Of a stretch of 64,000 nt of DNA, positions 60,883 through 64,000 are shown in pieces. Below the pieces are notes generated by a model. The model had not been told where the DNA came from and made no database searches. It saw only the letters and a program-made list of their open reading frames with translations. The DNA comes from Petroclostridium sp. X23 (GTDB lineage: Bacteria > Bacillota > Clostridia > SK-Y3), in NCBI RefSeq assembly GCF_030013905.1, contig NZ_CP124862.1, forward strand, positions 4,839,051 through 4,903,050, in the 5' to 3' direction. Both the position numbers and the translations under genes were made by a program. Within the stretch, counting starts at the first letter, position 1. The number at the start of each line of letters is the position of its first letter.

Positions 60883-62358
60883 ATGACAAAGGGAAAAGAA
60901 ATAATAGAAACAGGATGGAACTTAGACAACAGTTACGCTCGTCTGCCGAAAATATTTTTTACAAGTCTCAATCTAAATCCTGTACCATCACCCAAGTTAA
61001 TTATTCTCAATCATCCCTTGGCAATATCCTTGGGGTTAAACGACCAGATGCTGCAAAGTAATGATGGTGTAGCAGTGCTTGCCGGCAACCAAGTTCCCGA
61101 AGGCGCTTTGCCTCTTGCCCAAGCTTACGCCGGGCATCAATTCGGGCATTTTACCATGTTAGGAGACGGCCGGGCACTGCTGCTTGGCGAGCAGATTACT
61201 CCCCAAGGTGAGCGGTTTGATATTCAACTTAAGGGTTCAGGCAGAACACCATATTCCCGAGGGGGCGATGGCCGAGCGGCGCTTGGACCTATGCTGCGTG
61301 AATATATCATCAGCGAAGCAATGCATGGGATTGGTATTGCTACCACCCGTAGTTTAGCGGTAGTGACAACCGGTGAGTCCATTATCCGCGATACTGTGCT
61401 GCCTGGCGCAATTCTCACCCGTGTGGCCGCCAGTCATTTGCGCGTCGGTACTTTTCAATATGCTTCTAAATGGGGTTCTGTTGAAGATCTCCGGGCTCTG
61501 GCGGACTATACATTGCAAAGACATTTTTCAGACGTTGATACTGGTGACAATCGCTATCTTTCGCTGCTTCAGGAAGTGGTCAAGCGTCAGGCCGCGCTGA
61601 TTGCAAAATGGCAGTTGGTTGGCTTTATCCACGGAGTGATGAATACCGACAATATGACCATTAGCGGAGAAACCATTGATTACGGTCCCTGCGCCTTTAT
61701 GGATACCTATGATCCGGCAACGGTATTCAGCTCCATTGACATTCATGGCCGCTATGCCTACGGCAATCAGCCGGATATTGCCGCATGGAATCTTGCCAGA
61801 TTTGCTGAAACCCTATTGCCGCTGCTGGATGTTAACCAGGAGCAGGCTGTCAAACTGGCGCAGGATGCGGTTTCGGATTTTGTTGAGTTGTATCGGGGTC
61901 ATTGGCTTGCAGGCATGAGAGCAAAGTTGGGAATATTCAATCAAGAGCCGGAGGATGAATCACTTATTGAAGGTCTCCTAAGGATGATGCAGAAGTATCG
62001 TGAGGACTATACCAATACCTTCCGCGCATTAACTTTTGATGAGAGGTCGGATACGGCCCTGTTTGGCACTACGGAATTTGCTCAGTGGCATGAGCTGTGG
62101 CAGGCGAGATTAGGCAGACAGCAGGAATCGAAAAATTTATCGTATCAGTTGATGCAAAACTCCAATCCTGCGATAATCCCTCGGAACCACCGGGTAGAAG
62201 AAGCGCTAGAAGCCGCAGTAAAACAAGGAGACTACAGTGTGATGGAGCGGCTGCTTAGTGTGCTTTCAAAACCCTATGCGCATTCCCCCGAACAGGCGGA
62301 ATACTCCACACTGCCTGAGCCATCAGCCTGTCCTTATCGAACCTTTTGCGGCACATGA
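60883..62358 (+). CDS. selO: SelO/YdiU-type protein adenylyltransferase (pseudokinase fold)
   Basis: 491 residues, full length. Family signatures: SLGLNDQML, YAGHQFGHFTMLGDGRALLLGE, LKGSGRTPYSRGGDGRAALGPMLREYIISEAMHGIGIATTRSLAVV, GFIHGVMNTDNMTISGETIDYGPCAFMD and the C-terminal CPYRTFCGT. SelO transfers AMP from ATP to Ser/Thr/Tyr of target proteins in redox control. This one ends in an ordinary Cys, with no Sec codon at the tail. ATG 60883 with RBS AAAGGAG. A terminator follows. Confidence 0.95.
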   Translation: MTKGKEIIETGWNLDNSYARLPKIFFTSLNLNPVPSPKLIILNHPLAISLGLNDQMLQSNDGVAVLAGNQVPEGALPLAQAYAGHQFGHFTMLGDGRALLLGEQITPQGERFDIQLKGSGRTPYSRGGDGRAALGPMLREYIISEAMHGIGIATTRSLAVVTTGESIIRDTVLPGAILTRVAASHLRVGTFQYASKWGSVEDLRALADYTLQRHFSDVDTGDNRYLSLLQEVVKRQAALIAKWQLVGFIHGVMNTDNMTISGETIDYGPCAFMDTYDPATVFSSIDIHGRYAYGNQPDIAAWNLARFAETLLPLLDVNQEQAVKLAQDAVSDFVELYRGHWLAGMRAKLGIFNQEPEDESLIEGLLRMMQKYREDYTNTFRALTFDERSDTALFGTTEFAQWHELWQARLGRQQESKNLSYQLMQNSNPAIIPRNHRVEEALEAAVKQGDYSVMERLLSVLSKPYAHSPEQAEYSTLPEPSACPYRTFCGT

Positions 62359-62418
62359 TATAGAGAAGTATTAGAAAGCTGATAGATATCAAGTAAAAAT
62401 TTAAAATAGCTGTTATAC

Positions 62419-62448
62419 GAAAAAGGGCATCAGTAATAGCCCTTTTTC
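62419..62448 (+). terminator. Rho-independent terminator after selO
   Basis: 10-bp perfect stem GAAAAAGGGC/GCCCTTTTTC; the T-rich arm forms the T-run. Confidence 0.85.
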
Positions 62449-62565
62449 TATTTCCTATAAAGTCCTTTGAAACATGGTATCAGCGCCATTGAGAGATATA
62501 AGTGGAGCAGTTATAAGGATTATATGAGGGAAGATAGCAAAATAGTCGATGTTGGGGATATGAGC

Positions 62566-62590
62566 AAATGAGGGGACGGTTTATTCATTC
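62566..62590 (+). repeat. GGGACGGTT-family intergenic repeat fragment
   Basis: AAATGAGGGGACGGTTTATT, close to the tandem repeat unit at 6450 and to other GGGACGG copies in the window. It abuts the stop of the DUF3021 gene. Confidence 0.5.
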
Positions 62591-62593
62591 GAC

Positions 62594-63019
62594 TTATTTA
62601 TTCTTTTGCTTATATTCGTCTAGTTTTTTGTTAAGATATACTTCTTCATTTTTATAATACAGTGAAAAAGCGAAAAACATTAAAGCATAGATCCCTAAGA
62701 ATATAACAGTAAATTGCCAAAATACCGTTGTGCTTTCTGTAAATCCCCAATTACAAAATAGTGAAAAAAGTATCACTGTAAGATAGGATAATATGCTATG
62801 AACTGTTATTTTAATCAATGGCTGCAGCTTTGAAAATTGTATGAAATGCAAGCCACCAAAAACAGCAGACATTCCTAAAAGCTGCCATATGGTTATAAAT
62901 GAGAATTCTCTCAGGCCATGCATAAAATAACTGCCAATGGAGCCTAGCATAATTGCTGCCATAAAATATAATCCGGTAATAAATTTTACTTCTCCTATTG
63001 CATGTATAAATTTTTTCAT
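62594..63019 (-). CDS. DUF3021-family membrane protein
   Basis: 141 residues, four TM helices (about 12-30, 40-58, 70-88, 98-120), with a charged C-terminal tail. DUF3021 proteins are almost always encoded with a LytTR regulator, as here (2 bp gap), where they are thought to restrain or sense for that regulator. RBS AAAGAAAGGTTGG overlaps the end of the regulator gene. Confidence 0.83.
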   Translation of the reverse strand: MKKFIHAIGEVKFITGLYFMAAIMLGSIGSYFMHGLREFSFITIWQLLGMSAVFGGLHFIQFSKLQPLIKITVHSILSYLTVILFSLFCNWGFTESTTVFWQFTVIFLGIYALMFFAFSLYYKNEEVYLNKKLDEYKQKNK

Positions 63020-63021
63020 AA

Positions 63022-63459
63022 TTATTGTACCAACCTTTCTTTTAATATAGGTGCATATTGCCTTGAAACAGCTAACTTCTCATGGTTTTCCATCTCTACG
63101 GTTAATGTTGAGTTGAACTCTGTTTTAATACTCTTTATTTTAGAAATATTTATAATTGTAGATTTTGTAGCTCTGATAAAACCTTGCATCTGTAATATCT
63201 TTTCAATTTCGTATAGCCGTAGGGATGATTCATATACCTCATCTTTGGTATAAATAAAGCTTTTTTTATCAACACTTTCGAAATATAAAATATCTTTAGG
63301 GTCAAGCACAAAAGTTTTTTCGTTAATGACTCCAATAATTTTTTCGTTTTGCATTTTCAAGCGAGAGATCAAAGATAGTATACTATCATCGCATTTTTTA
63401 CACTTGATAATAATCTCTACATCCTCATAAGTTTCATTCTCATCAATTACGTATTTCAT
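63022..63459 (-). CDS. LytTR-type transcriptional regulator
   Basis: 145 residues. A short N-terminal region (1-45) replaces a receiver domain. The LytTR DNA-binding domain (about 48-143) shows DILYFESVDKKSFIYT, FIRATKSTIINISKIKSI and LAVSRQYAPILKERL. With no phospho-acceptor it is probably controlled by the downstream DUF3021 membrane partner. Likely autoregulated through the direct repeats at 63543-63570. Confidence 0.9.
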   Translation of the reverse strand: MKYVIDENETYEDVEIIIKCKKCDDSILSLISRLKMQNEKIIGVINEKTFVLDPKDILYFESVDKKSFIYTKDEVYESSLRLYEIEKILQMQGFIRATKSTIINISKIKSIKTEFNSTLTVEMENHEKLAVSRQYAPILKERLVQ

Positions 63460-63774
63460 GAGAAGTTCACCCTTTCTATTTACAATTGTAGCGGCTACAT
63501 TTACAATATATTAGTTTTTAAAGGTATAGTCAACAAAAGAATACCAAGTGGCAAAATACAATAACCAAGTTACAAGTGATGAGCAAATGAGTAGTTTTTA
63601 ACATCCGTTTTCGTAGGTGTTGAGAAATATGGAGATGTTTGATAAAATATATTGAATTATTTGATAGGATAAAATAATGTGCAAAAAACATAGGAATCAA
63701 TTAAATAAATATAAAAATGATAAGCTACATACGTAGGATGTTACGTATTTATATTTTAAGGGAGGATTTGTGAT
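63460..63774. other. Divergent intergenic region between LytTR and Cys-rich protein genes
   Basis: Contains the LytTR-type direct repeats (63543-63570) and a GATGAGCAAATGAG stretch that partly matches 62561-62572. No gene is seen. Confidence 0.5.
63543..63570 (-). promoter_or_regulatory. Candidate LytTR operator: ACCAAGT direct repeats 21 bp apart
   Basis: ACCAAGT at 63543-63549 and 63564-63570, giving a start-to-start spacing of 21 bp (two helical turns), the arrangement bound by LytTR dimers. It lies 84 bp upstream of the LytTR start. Confidence 0.5.
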
Positions 63775-63957
63775 ATGAAAGCTAAAAAAAGTTGCGATTG
63801 CTGCATAAATTATATTTATGATGAAGACTACAGCTATTATGAATGTCAAGTGAATTTAGATGAAGATGAAATGGGAAAATTTTTAAGCAATACTTTTGAT
63901 AACTGTCCCTATTTCGAATTTAATGACGAATATAAAATTGTTAGGAAGCAGATGTAA
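63775..63957 (+). CDS. Small Cys-rich DUF6472-like protein
   Basis: 60 residues: a CDCC cluster near the N-terminus, then YYECQVNLDEDEMGKFLSN and NCPYFEFNDEYKIVRKQ. Four to five Cys in this pattern suggest a metal site. Highly similar short proteins are widespread in Clostridia and have no known role. RBS GGGAGG 10 bases before ATG. Confidence 0.8.
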   Translation: MKAKKSCDCCINYIYDEDYSYYECQVNLDEDEMGKFLSNTFDNCPYFEFNDEYKIVRKQM

Positions 63958-64000
63958 TTAGAGAAAAATATGGAGCTATTTCGTATTTAAATCAACAGCA

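Noticed and set aside
1..64000. Prophage, CRISPR array, tRNA or rRNA genes
   Set aside because: No phage structural genes or integrase, no regularly spaced repeats, and no rRNA or tRNA cloverleaf sequence was recognised; a dedicated tRNA scan was not possible here.

Overview
The window looks like chromosomal DNA of an AT-rich, anaerobic, endospore-forming Clostridia member (Bacillota). It carries two spore-germinant receptor (ger) loci, SLH-anchored surface proteins, a tungsten-type aldehyde ferredoxin oxidoreductase locus, Gram-positive ribosome binding sites (AGGAGG-like) and many LytTR, MerR, ECF and OmpR regulators. I recognise no rRNA, tRNA, CRISPR array or intact transposase. The species cannot be fixed from this sequence alone.

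Layout. 1-1239: tail of a ger operon (GerC, cut by the window edge, plus a small membrane protein). 1.75-6.4 kb: a chemoreceptor, an ECF-type sigma factor with a Cys-rich tail, a small membrane protein and an AraC/GyrI-like regulator. 7.0-18.9 kb: a co-directional surface/export locus. It encodes a TPR protein, an SLH protein, a 54-residue double-glycine precursor peptide, a 1120-residue secreted RCC1/repeat protein, and the two ABC proteins of an NHLM-type peptide exporter (one with a C39 peptidase). 19.3-23.0 kb: AOR, a MoaD-like protein without a GG tail, a radical SAM/SPASM maturase and a MoaD/ThiS-like protein ending in GGG. 23.4-24.6 kb (minus strand): a CAT-like acetyltransferase and an XRE regulator fused to a desulfoferrodoxin-like module. 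25-30 kb: LeuCD-type dehydratase, a sugar O-acetyltransferase, an acyl-CoA ligase, an HD protein and a Ser-rich protein. 30.9-34.3 kb: a MerR regulator with an apparently non-canonical start, an MFS exporter behind a textbook MerR promoter, a phosphoesterase and MsrB.

35.0-49.8 kb is an exopolysaccharide locus. GtrB, GtrA and a WsfD-like polytopic protein come first. They are followed by a degenerate GGDEF protein that keeps an RxxD I-site, a DUF2334-like protein, a processive GT2 synthase, a BcsB-like partner, a GH8 and a GH26 hydrolase, and finally a separate SLH-anchored SGNH/SASA acetylesterase. Together these read as a c-di-GMP-controlled, BcsAB-like synthase with its own trimming and deacetylating enzymes.

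50.4-55.8 kb is a cell-envelope regulon: a NodB deacetylase, an OmpR/HK pair, a lipoprotein and a sigma-region-2-only protein. Two identically spaced TGTAAC-N5-TGTAA direct repeats lie in front of the first and last genes. 56.3-60.5 kb: a complete ger operon (A, C, B, small membrane protein). 60.9-64 kb: SelO, a DUF3021/LytTR pair with a likely operator, and a small Cys-rich protein.

Non-coding highlights: two near-identical 160-bp foldback elements at 11045-11204 and 46496-46655, each ending just upstream of the RBS of a secreted-protein gene; a second foldback at 46277-46394; a dispersed GGGACGGTTC-type repeat family; and a 37-bp dyad present at both 3704 and 24751.
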